A stretch of 13,855 bases of DNA from JBLHGU01 sp047615875 (GTDB lineage: Bacteria; Pseudomonadota; Gammaproteobacteria; Arenicellales; CAJQKF01): assembly GCA_047615875.1 (NCBI GenBank), contig JBLHGU010000129.1:1-13855 (forward strand). The letters are read 5' to 3'. Position 1 is the first letter of the stretch; the number at the start of each line of letters is the position of its first letter. Shown here in pieces: positions 1-6,860 of this stretch. The notes under the pieces are model-generated. The model was not told the origin of the DNA. It saw nothing but the letters and a program-made list of their open reading frames with translations, and did no database searches. A program made the position numbers and the translations under genes.

Positions 1-119
1 GCACGAAACTCCGGGGAGTACCGGTCAATAATGCGGTATAGGAGTGTTTTTTCTGGACGATGGCGTTCATGATAGGTTTGGGGTGGTGCGATTTCCTTGA
101 GGATCGATGTATGGTGCAT
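1..119 (-). mobile_element. IS91-family transposase, N-terminus (cut by left edge)
   Basis: An open frame starts at the ATG at 119 and runs off the left edge after 39 codons. A purine-rich stretch (AAGGAAAGG) lies a few bases upstream of the ATG and could serve as ribosome binding site. The peptide contains the string RHRPEKTLLYRIIDRY followed by SPEF. This resembles the start of IS91/IS801-type transposases, where a short leader precedes a P-E-(K/R)-T-x-L-Y-x-(I/L)-(I/V) segment and then the zinc-binding domain. Those enzymes are HUH (Y2) rolling-circle transposases, which carry no terminal inverted repeats and make no target duplication. The zinc ligands and the HUH motif would lie outside the window, so I cannot say whether the element is intact. 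I could not locate its end with confidence between 120 and 276. The family call is by memory of the motif. Confidence 0.6.
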
Positions 120-276
120 GCCTGTTTCCTTTCCTTGGAGACAGCACCCATGTTCTCATAATGTTTTCTATCTGTATATTCAAACATCTGTGGCCTATCC
201 GATGCCTGAATGATGCCATGGTCGGTAAGCTTGTAGTTGGCTACAGCCCGTCAGGAATGCCCGCAATTGCATTGAC

Positions 277-1913
277 TTGCCATTAAAACATGCTCACGCG
301 AACGACCGCTTAATCAACATAGGGATGCCAACCGGTTGGGACTGTATGTTGAAGACTTACCGAACCAACGCAAAACAGATGGTGTTAACGCCTAACTCGG
401 CGTTGGTCGATTCCATCAACCCGGTTATTTTATCTGACAATCTGGTCGGGTGGGTACGTCTTGGCCTCGGTCAGAAGACTACCGCAGCACGCCTGGCTAT
501 AATTACCAGAGATGGATTTGTCTATGGGCTCGTAGCCATCCTACTGGGATCGATACTGGCCTGGTTAATAGGTACTCGTTTGACGGCGATTAAAGCAAAT
601 AGAGCGAACTGCCGACGCAATTGAAGGCGGTTCGACCGATCATAGGGCAAGTATAAAAGGACGCGATGAGATTGCCCATGTTGCCGACGCCTTCAACACC
701 ATGCTCGATGGTATGGTGTCATCCAACCTGGCGCTTAACGATGCAAACTGGCGAGGTTCACTCGCCACAGAGTCGGCTGAAATTGGTATATGGGAATATG
801 ACCACAAGAGTTGCTCTATGTACTGGGCCGATTGGGCTTATCGAATCTATGGCATAAGCGAAAAAAACCAGACAGAGCCCTTTCAAGCCTGGCAAACACT
901 GGTTCATCCTGACGACATAGATGCCACACGTTCAGGCAACCAGGGCGGTGACGGCGAATACAACTCCGAATTTAGAATTATTCGCCCTGATGGAAAGGTC
1001 CGCTGGATTAAGTCTTATGCCACGAATATTAACGACGATCATGGCAATCTATTAAAATTGATCGGTGTCAATCAAGACATCACAGAGCATAAACAAGCTG
1101 AAGAAAAACTATATCCAAGTGAACAGATACTTAGCTCTCTAGTACATTCATAGTTGGACTTAATTTCGCAGTTTACTGCAGATGGTGCATTAACTTCTGT
1201 CAAAGACTCGCACATTTTATACATCGGTAAAGGCAAATCTGAGCTTTTAGTGCATTCTATCTATCAAGATATACCACCCAAGGAGCGCGAAGCTGTCAAA
1301 CCAGACCTGTCTCAACTCAGTGTTGAAAAACTCAGACAAACGCGCGAGAACTCTTTGGTCAGCGCGACTGGAAAAAAGAATAATCGAGTGGATCAATCAC
1401 GGACTATTCGATCCAAACCATGTTCTGGTTGAGGTTCAATCGGTAAGACGGGACGTGACCGAGATCGAGAAGTCTCAAAATGGAGCGCGACAAGCCCACG
1501 GAAAACTCGAACACATTGCCCATTATGACTTACTGACTGATCTGCCTGACCGTATATTACTGGCTGATCGTTTAAGCCATGACATGAAGCAGTGTCAATG
1601 CCGCAATCAGTCATTAGCCGTTGTCTATATGGACTTAGATGCATTCAATGTCGTCAATGATACTATGGCCATTATCTGGGGGATAAACTACTCGTCGAAC
1701 TGTTACAACGCATGAAAGAGGCTTTACGTGAAGGTTATACGCTGGCCAATATTGGTGGTGATCAATTTATCGCTGTCATGGTTGATTTGATCAGATTTAC
1801 CTAACCTACTCGCGGTTTTCGACCCTGAAAAAAGCTTACATGATCAATCCAGGCGTTTGATTGATACACAAGTACCGAGCAATCGATGTCCCGCCCTATT
1901 ATCAGTGATCTAG
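277..1913 (+). pseudogene. Decayed membrane sensor diguanylate cyclase (HAMP-PAS-PAS-GGDEF)
   Basis: Successive frames add up to one ancestral protein. A periplasmic tail and one membrane segment (about 511-579) are followed by a HAMP domain (about 602-720). A PAS domain comes next (about 755-1110, ending in the typical GVNQDITEHKQAEEKL), then a second PAS (about 1154-1480, with EWINHGLF and VQSVRRDVTE). A GGDEF domain follows from about 1525 (HIAHYDLLTDLPDRILLADR, VVYMDLDAFNVVND). The signature at 1754-1768 reads GGDQF, so the glutamate of GGDEF is replaced. The lesions are a frameshift near 600 between membrane segment and HAMP, a TAG at 1151, and frameshifts near 1375, 1675 and 1790. Homology fades after about 1830 and the frame closes at 1913. 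An EAL domain, common in relatives, is absent, and the N-terminus upstream of 277 is not recognisable. The protein would have made or sensed c-di-GMP; it cannot be functional now. The high density of recognisable residues suggests fairly recent decay. Confidence 0.85.
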
Positions 1914-1965
1914 ATCTTGATGTAATAAGGGGCAAATAACCTGTGCGAAGCGGAGAATTTTTCGA

Positions 1966-4059
1966 CTATTCAATGGACGTTGTAATCACTAAAGCATCGA
2001 CCAGGAAAACACCATCTTCAGTCACAATGACAGGGTTCAAGTCTACCTCTAAAAGCCGCTTGTAGTTGTGGTACACGAGTTTTGAAAATCGGGTGATTAG
2101 AATGGCTAATGCTTCGACATCGAGTAAAGCTCTACCACGATAGCCTGATAGTATTCCCATAGGATCGATTCTTCTAATGAGTGATTTTGCCGTTTGGTGA
2201 TCAAACGGAGCGAGCTCGGTTTCAGGTTTAGGCATCGCTTCGGCAAATATGCCGCCAAAGTTAAGCACCACTACAGCACCAACAGCTGGGTCAATTCTCG
2301 CACCTAACAGGATTTCAACTCCCTCGTCTATTTGAGGTTGCATTACGAATCGGCCTTTGGAACCAACGACTGATGACATTCGCTGCATGGCAGTTTCCAG
2401 TTCGGCGTCATTCTTTATATCAGTCCGTACCAGGCCAGCTTCTGTCTTATGGGCAATGTCGTGCACTTCGCCTTTGAGTACCAATGGGTAACCTATCTTC
2501 ATGGCTTGTATCAGAGCCTGTTCCAGGTCTCGAGGATAGTAGGATGCAACCAGCGAAATATTGTATTCGGCAAATAGTGTCCGGCTATCGGCACTATTAA
2601 GAACTTGGCCAACATCTGAATTTAACAGTTTACTCGGCACCCTGGTTGGCGGCATTGGCAGGGCAGGTTGTGCCATTAATCGGGCATGGTTATAGAGAAC
2701 CTCCATCGCTTGCAAGGCACGCTCAGGCGTGTCGACAACTAGTCCGCCATTATCGCGCAGCGTTTTAACGAACCTGGCTGGAAACTCGGTTGCTTGCAAG
2801 CAAGTGATGTGTGGCTTTTTCGCATTACGATGAAAGTCAATAAGCTCAGGTAATACTTTATCCATACCAATGAATAACAATTCTGAATAAATCGTAACTC
2901 CGACATTAGGATCATCATCTAGCGCACGCATTGTCGCGACCACGTCGGTGTAGTCGTTGGCGATATCATGCCAGACACCTGCATCGACAGGATTAGCGGC
3001 ATGTTGTTGACCTGTTTCACGGGCAACACGGGCACAGGTATCTGCGGTGAGTGTTGCGACTTTTAAACCATGATCGACAATCCGGTCAGCGAGTGATACG
3101 GAGTATCCACCAGAGCAGGCAGCAGCGCCGATTCCACTATCTGGATCAACACGGAATCGCCCTGCTAAACTTGCGGCGATGTGTAAGTCGTCAATTGTTT
3201 TTACGAGTACGATACGGTGGCGTCGGTAGGCAGCTTCCTGTACATCCCAGGCACCCAGGATACGACCACTATGCGATTGCATTGCCGCCGCCGCTTCCTG
3301 CGTCCGACCTGTTTTTAACACGATAATGGGTTTGTTCGCTTCATGAGCCTTATCGGCCAGTCTAAAAAATCGATCGTAGTCATCGAGCTCTTCATAGCAA
3401 AGCGAAATACACTCAGTTAACGGATCATCGATCATAAATTCCAGATGATCGAGCAGGGTGATATCCACGGCTTTACCCGTTGCGGTGATATGGGAAAAGC
3501 CGGTGCCATAGTGTCGAGCACGGTCGATGAGTACGCCTGCAACTCCACCACTTTGAGATATCACGCCAATACAACCTTTTGGTATGCCGCCCAATTGTAA
3601 AGCACTCGAGATTCCGACAGCGGATGGGACGTGCGGAGAGTAATAGCCAGCGCAATCTGGCCCTAAAATCCTGGGACCACCGTTTCTGGCCAATTTGAGA
3701 AATTCTGAAACTGCAGCTTCCGCAGCAGGATCGTCTACTGCAACTAGGTCACCCGGCACGACGAGGAATTTAGCGCCCATTCTAGTCAGGTCGTCATAAA
3801 GTGCTGGTATTCTATGTGCCGCCACCAGTGATACTGCCACGTCTATCACGGCTTCGACATCCTTAACGCTGGAGTAACAAGTTAGGCCAAACAGGCTTTC
3901 GTATTTTGGGTTAACCGGGAAAAGGCCACCTGTGTATCCCGATTCAATCGCGTATTGCAATGTAAGGCCATTGTATTTATCAAGGTTTTCAGATGCGCCG
4001 ATAAACGCAATGCCGCGTGGGTTGTAGAGTCGGGTTAGATCAATTAACGAGTTACTCAT
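1966..4059 (-). CDS. ADP-forming acyl-CoA synthetase, fused alpha-beta (acetate--CoA ligase family)
   Basis: The 697-residue protein matches the usual ~700 aa of fused NDP-forming acyl-CoA synthetases, which interconvert acyl-CoA + ADP + Pi with acid + CoA + ATP in the cytoplasm. Residues ~8-140 form the CoA-binding Rossmann domain (GIAFIGASENLDKYNG, LGPDCAGYY). Residues ~160-300 are the succinyl-CoA ligase-like domain with VISQSGGVAGVL and the phosphohistidine motif SHSG (His263). Residues ~480-697 are the ATP-grasp domain with YPLVLKGEVHDIAHKTE, VEILLGARIDPAVG and EVDLNPVIV. No key element is missing. The ATG at 4059 is supported by an AGGAG eight bases upstream. The gene lies 38 bases downstream of the crotonase gene on the same strand, so the two are probably co-transcribed. 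Substrate is unknown: FerA of Sphingobium SYK-6, a feruloyl-CoA synthetase, belongs to this family and works with a crotonase, so an aromatic or other CoA-activated acid is possible. The family is secure; the substrate is not. Confidence 0.9.
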   Translation of the reverse strand: MSNSLIDLTRLYNPRGIAFIGASENLDKYNGLTLQYAIESGYTGGLFPVNPKYESLFGLTCYSSVKDVEAVIDVAVSLVAAHRIPALYDDLTRMGAKFLVVPGDLVAVDDPAAEAAVSEFLKLARNGGPRILGPDCAGYYSPHVPSAVGISSALQLGGIPKGCIGVISQSGGVAGVLIDRARHYGTGFSHITATGKAVDITLLDHLEFMIDDPLTECISLCYEELDDYDRFFRLADKAHEANKPIIVLKTGRTQEAAAAMQSHSGRILGAWDVQEAAYRRHRIVLVKTIDDLHIAASLAGRFRVDPDSGIGAAACSGGYSVSLADRIVDHGLKVATLTADTCARVARETGQQHAANPVDAGVWHDIANDYTDVVATMRALDDDPNVGVTIYSELLFIGMDKVLPELIDFHRNAKKPHITCLQATEFPARFVKTLRDNGGLVVDTPERALQAMEVLYNHARLMAQPALPMPPTRVPSKLLNSDVGQVLNSADSRTLFAEYNISLVASYYPRDLEQALIQAMKIGYPLVLKGEVHDIAHKTEAGLVRTDIKNDAELETAMQRMSSVVGSKGRFVMQPQIDEGVEILLGARIDPAVGAVVVLNFGGIFAEAMPKPETELAPFDHQTAKSLIRRIDPMGILSGYRGRALLDVEALAILITRFSKLVYHNYKRLLEVDLNPVIVTEDGVFLVDALVITTSIE

Positions 4060-4097
4060 TTGAGGTGCTCCTGAATCAAACCCTGGTCATTAATATG

Positions 4098-4838
4098 CTA
4101 CTCACCCGTGAATTTTGGTGTTCGTTTTTCAGCCCAGGCATCAAGACCTTCCCTATAGTCTTTACTATAGGTGGTCGAGTCAGCCAGCTGTTTTGCTAGT
4201 CCTGCAAACTCGGCAGGGCCTTTTGCAATAGTATGATCGACAGCCTGTTTAAGTCCTTTCAATACTAAGGGTGCGTTAGCAGCGAGTCGATTGGCATAAG
4301 TCAGCGCAGCATCCATCAGTTGATCTGCCGGCACAACTTTATTGACGAAGCCAACCTGATAAGCGCGTTCAGCACTGATTCGCTCACCGCAGAGCATAAT
4401 TTCCATCGCGATTTTATGCGGAATGCGGGCGGCTAGCGACGCGATTAATCCACCGGTGGTACCTAACTGTGGTTCTGGGTAACTAAACCAGGCATCTTCA
4501 TTGGCGACTGCTAAATCTGCAAAGTGCATGAGCGCAAAAGCGGCACCGACACACAAACCATTAATTGCGCAAATGACGGGTTTGGTTACCGGAATGTGAA
4601 TGCCTGGAACATAGGGATATACTTCTATCGCTGCTTCGACCAGATCAGCGCCGGCACTGAAAGCGCGCCCTGCACCGGTGAGAATTGCGACTCGATCCTC
4701 GCCCTGCTCCAGTCGTCGCCAGCTTTCCATCAAACCGTCACAGGCGGCTTTGTTCAGGGCGTTAAGTTTGTCGGGGCGATTTAACGTGATAATCGCGACT
4801 CGATCTCGAGATTCATAAGTAACAACGTCGTCGACCAT
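4098..4838 (-). CDS. Enoyl-CoA hydratase/isomerase (crotonase) family protein
   Basis: A 246-residue single-domain crotonase. The oxyanion-hole motif SAGADL lies at ~61-66, and the second active-site block is INGLCVGAAFALMHFADLAV (~92-111) followed by FSYPEPQLG (118-126). In classical hydratases two glutamates act (Glu144 and Glu164 of the rat enzyme). Here the second is kept (Glu122) but the first aligns with Ala102. The enzyme is therefore unlikely to be a textbook hydratase; it could be an isomerase, hydrolase or lyase of the crotonase superfamily. The C-terminus (EGLDAWAEKRTPKF) is complete. An ATG at 4895 would add 19 residues, but I prefer 4838: it gives the normal family N-terminus (VTYESRDRVAIITLNRP), has GGAA upstream, and the best promoter lies between the two candidate starts. 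It is the first gene of a two-gene operon with the ADP-forming acyl-CoA synthetase, which could supply its CoA-thioester substrate. Confidence 0.88.
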   Translation of the reverse strand: MVDDVVTYESRDRVAIITLNRPDKLNALNKAACDGLMESWRRLEQGEDRVAILTGAGRAFSAGADLVEAAIEVYPYVPGIHIPVTKPVICAINGLCVGAAFALMHFADLAVANEDAWFSYPEPQLGTTGGLIASLAARIPHKIAMEIMLCGERISAERAYQVGFVNKVVPADQLMDAALTYANRLAANAPLVLKGLKQAVDHTIAKGPAEFAGLAKQLADSTTYSKDYREGLDAWAEKRTPKFTGE

Positions 4839-4865
4839 TCGCGTTTCCAGTACTTTAAACACACG

Positions 4866-4895
4866 ATTGTAGACTACTGGGCATCCAGAAAACAA
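4866..4895 (-). promoter_or_regulatory. Predicted sigma-70 promoter of the crotonase/acyl-CoA synthetase operon
   Basis: On the minus strand TTGTTT (4890-4895) is separated by 18 bases from TACAAT (4866-4871), a five-of-six match to the -10 consensus. Transcription would start near 4859, leaving a leader of about 20 bases before the ATG at 4838. The -35 hexamer is weak. The position supports the downstream ATG as the true start. Confidence 0.45.
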
Positions 4896-4961
4896 ACGGC
4901 TTAGAAACTACAAACTATCTTTTTGAAAGTGCCGCATAAATATTCTCCGGCCCAAAATTGG

Positions 4962-5213
4962 CTATTCGACGTTTCGAACTAATTGCAGTGAAATTAAAAT
5001 TGCGGTCATGATCAATACTCCCGCCAGAATCTGTACGTATCCCAATGTTTCATCAAATATTAAGTAGCCAACCAAAAACATGGTGGATAGTTCGATACTG
5101 CCTGCCATGGCTAATTTTGCTGGGCCAATGTTGAGTAAAGGTATTGAGGAGGTGCCCTGGTTTCGGGGTAGTGAGAGTGGCCCCGGGAAATGGAGCACCG
5201 GGCGAAATAACAA
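4962..5213 (-). pseudogene. EamA/DMT-family transporter, C-terminal remnant
   Basis: From about 5150 down to the stop at 4962 the frame encodes NIGPAKLAMAGSIELS, then a hydrophobic segment with GYLIFDETLGYVQILAGVLIM. This is the usual last part of an EamA-domain (drug/metabolite transporter) protein: the 'GPAKLA..(S)-E' helix, the '(F/L)-x-E' loop and the final helix. EamA transporters have ten membrane helices and about 290-300 residues; only about 55-60 residues survive. The 20 or so residues before the homology (proline-rich, beginning at a TTG) do not fit the family, so the rest appears deleted or replaced rather than merely frameshifted. I found no upstream part of the transporter in any frame up to 5330. 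The remnant would not be functional. Confidence 0.65.
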
Positions 5214-5264
5214 CTGCAGATTTTTCAGGCACCGACGACCTGTAATTAAGAAACGAGGCCCGGT

Positions 5265-5284
5265 AACCCTCTATATCGAGGGTT
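5265..5284. repeat. Perfect 7-bp inverted repeat (hairpin)
   Basis: AACCCTC (5265-5271) pairs with GAGGGTT (5278-5284) around a 6-base loop (TATATC). It lies just beyond the 3' end of the PhnD-like gene. On that gene's transcript it is not followed directly by a run of U, so it is at best a weak or processed 3' end. Confidence 0.4.
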
Positions 5285-5327
5285 AGTTCGACTCAAGGAA
5301 TTTACTAGCCTTCGATCCATGTTAGAT

Positions 5328-6116
5328 TTAAACAGCCTGTAAATTATGTTTGAAGTCATCGAGTAGTCGCTGGTAGGTAGCATCAGACGAAATCTCTATT
5401 TTTTTCAATAAAAGTGTCTGCCTCAAACCAGTCAGATTTTGATCCTCAAATGCATCCAGCAATGCGTTTCTCATCCTCTCAACAGTTTCGACATCGGCTG
5501 TTCCCGCGGTGACGTAGGGCGGCGCAGGTGCAGAGTAAGTTAATCCTAACTGACGAGTACCCTTGATGGCATCGGGCCGATAACGCCTCAGTAATTCATA
5601 AGTGATACAGTCTACCGAGGCAACATCGGCCTTGCCTTCAACGAGTAACGCTACACTTTCGCTATGACTTCCGCTGATTTTGATTTCAGCAAAGAATTTA
5701 TTGTTACGGCTATGGGGCGAGACCAATGAAAAGAGCGCATTCATACCTGAATGTGATTCAGGTCCATTAACCACAGCAACTTTCCCTGCCATCTCGGTCA
5801 CATCATCATATGTGCTGTCTGTGGGGACGACAATCGCACTTGAGTAATTACCTTTGGAACAACCCGGGGCATCAAACCAGGGAGACGCGAGTACCTTCAG
5901 TCGGTGTTTATAGCTGTGGATGATGTCATAACCACAGCATTGACTCATAAACAGGTTCTTGTTTGACCAAAGAGAGCATACGGGTTGGTCATGGACTAGT
6001 CGTCTGGGAACATGCTTCAGGCCTTGCTTCCGAAAATGTCGCGCGATACCCATCCATAAGGCATCGTGAGCATGCCGGATTTCAATAATGTCGTACATCG
6101 GTAAACTGGCCTTCAT
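5328..6116 (-). CDS. PhnD-like phosphate/phosphonate-type ABC substrate-binding protein (no signal peptide)
   Basis: The 262-residue product begins MKASLPMYDIIEIRHAHDALW, the start typical of a PhnD-like (periplasmic binding protein-like II) subfamily. Further family marks are SQCCGYDI (~58-65), DAPGCSKGNYSSAIVV (~82-97), VVNGPESHSGMNAL (~115-128) and GSHSESVALLVEGKADVASVDC (~149-170, split by the two lobes' hinge), followed by YELLRRYRP. No signal peptide or lipobox is visible, so the protein may stay in the cytoplasm or the export signal was lost. No permease or ATPase gene (phnE/phnC type) is nearby, hence an orphan. The frame is fully open despite decayed neighbours on both sides. A GTG at 6125 would add three residues; I chose the ATG because family members start with M-x-A-S-L-P-M-Y-D. 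No strong ribosome binding site is seen. The ligand cannot be deduced: members bind phosphonates, phosphite or other small anions. Confidence 0.8.
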   Translation of the reverse strand: MKASLPMYDIIEIRHAHDALWMGIARHFRKQGLKHVPRRLVHDQPVCSLWSNKNLFMSQCCGYDIIHSYKHRLKVLASPWFDAPGCSKGNYSSAIVVPTDSTYDDVTEMAGKVAVVNGPESHSGMNALFSLVSPHSRNNKFFAEIKISGSHSESVALLVEGKADVASVDCITYELLRRYRPDAIKGTRQLGLTYSAPAPPYVTAGTADVETVERMRNALLDAFEDQNLTGLRQTLLLKKIEISSDATYQRLLDDFKHNLQAV

Positions 6117-6194
6117 ATCTACCACTGATCTCGATTTGGGTGGAGGTATCTTAATTGGACCAGTGGGAATTTGATAGGCTGTTTACGTTAGTGT

Positions 6195-6495
6195 TTACCA
6201 GTGACCGGGATGAGCGATTCGAGCCTCTCCAGTTCCAGGTTTGAATAGTAATATCTGGGCCGCCATTGGAACCTCAGCATAGGATAGGTGCTTAGTGCCC
6301 AGGGTCACTTTTGAACTCTGCATTTTTAATGTCCGCCAACGAGAAACCATTAAATTTATAGAATTGATGTCGGCTGTCGTATTCATCATGAGAGTTACTT
6401 CTGGGTGCTTGCGCTGAAAACCGGCCATTATTGGCATCAGTTAACTAGCGGTATAAGTCGGTGGGATAGTGATTTGAACCACACGCTCGATTGAT
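6195..6495 (-). pseudogene. LysR-type regulator, effector-domain fragment
   Basis: Reading down from about 6495 the frame gives SIERVVQITIPPTYTAS, a TAA stop at 6441-6443, and then, in the same frame, LMPIMAGFQRKHPEVTLMMN. This is the beginning of a LysR substrate-binding domain: a beta strand of the 'G-x-L-R-(V/I)-(T/S)-x-(P)' type, then 'L-x-P-x-(L/M)-x-x-F-x-x-x-(H/Y)-P-E-V-x-L'. Homology fades after about 6370, although the frame stays open to 6195. The N-terminal helix-turn-helix domain is missing, because upstream sequence belongs to a different gene (VF530). It is clearly non-functional: DNA-binding domain lost, internal stop, and no recognisable second half. Confidence 0.6.
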
Positions 6496-6627
6496 GTTTG
6501 GGTCGTGGGTGAAACATTTGATATTAATGCGCTGACCGGGCACGTCCAAGCCATAATGTTTGACAAGTGTTGTGACTATCTCTATCAGTGTGATGCCGTG
6601 CAGTGGGTCACGCGTCATTGACTTCAT
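6490..6627 (-). pseudogene. VF530/DUF2132 family protein, truncated at a deletion junction
   Basis: From the ATG at 6627 (or 6618, MTRDPLHG) the product reads DPLHGITLIEIVTTLVKHYG and then GQRINIKCFTHDPNIN. This matches the N-terminal two-thirds of VF530 (DUF2132) proteins, small (~70-80 aa) putative DNA-binding proteins of marine and other Gammaproteobacteria. In the family the segment CF-x-x-DP-S-I is followed by a K-S-S-L-K-F-L-R-K-T-P-W-A-R block; here it is replaced by about twelve unrelated residues that end at a TAG near 6445. Those residues are an out-of-frame reading of LysR-type sequence. The junction near 6490-6495 therefore marks a deletion that fused the start of this gene to a LysR gene on the same strand. 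The conserved C-terminal helix is gone, so function is unlikely. Confidence 0.7.
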
Positions 6628-6860
6628 TCTCTAATTTAGTTTTGACGTTGATTATCTCCTAAAATGGCAATCAAAAAGCTCAAGCCGTGAAACTAAGCTG
6701 CGCTGGTTGTAGTCAAAGGCCATTCCACATATGAGCAACTTATCGATTATAGGTGGTTCCATGGGGTCTCATTTGGGTATTGAAAAAATGTTCAATAAAG
6801 ATGGTTATTGACCGCAACATATTTTTAAATGTCGGCTGTGTTGGCAGGTAACAATCGTAG
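6628..6860. other. Gene-poor stretch with a possible dehydrogenase remnant
   Basis: No complete gene is visible. On the plus strand, 6731-6808 encodes 25 residues containing LSIIGGSMGSHLGIEKMF before a stop. This resembles the 'G-(S/G)-x-x-G-S-(R/H)-x-(D/E)' segment found late in zinc-type alcohol dehydrogenases, but it is too short to assign. The rest is A+T-rich debris. A promoter for the minus-strand VF530 gene probably once lay here. Confidence 0.3.

Noticed and set aside
1907..1916. Palindrome GATCTAGATC
   Set aside because: It falls in degraded sequence between a pseudogene and the 3' end of an oppositely oriented gene, where no promoter is expected; likely chance.
3051..3326. Open frame on the plus strand inside the acyl-CoA synthetase gene
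   Set aside because: It lies antisense to a well-supported catalytic domain and its product resembles no family. The same applies to the opposite-strand frames at 4524-4784, 9241-9580, 9897-10164, 10366-10656 and 11742-11987.
4839..4895. Longer N-terminus of the crotonase (start at 4895)
   Set aside because: The extra 19 residues do not fit the family and the predicted promoter would lie inside that coding stretch.
5265..5284. Hairpin as a rho-independent terminator of the PhnD-like gene
   Set aside because: The stem is perfect but only 7 bp and no U-run follows it on the relevant transcript, so I list it only as an inverted repeat.
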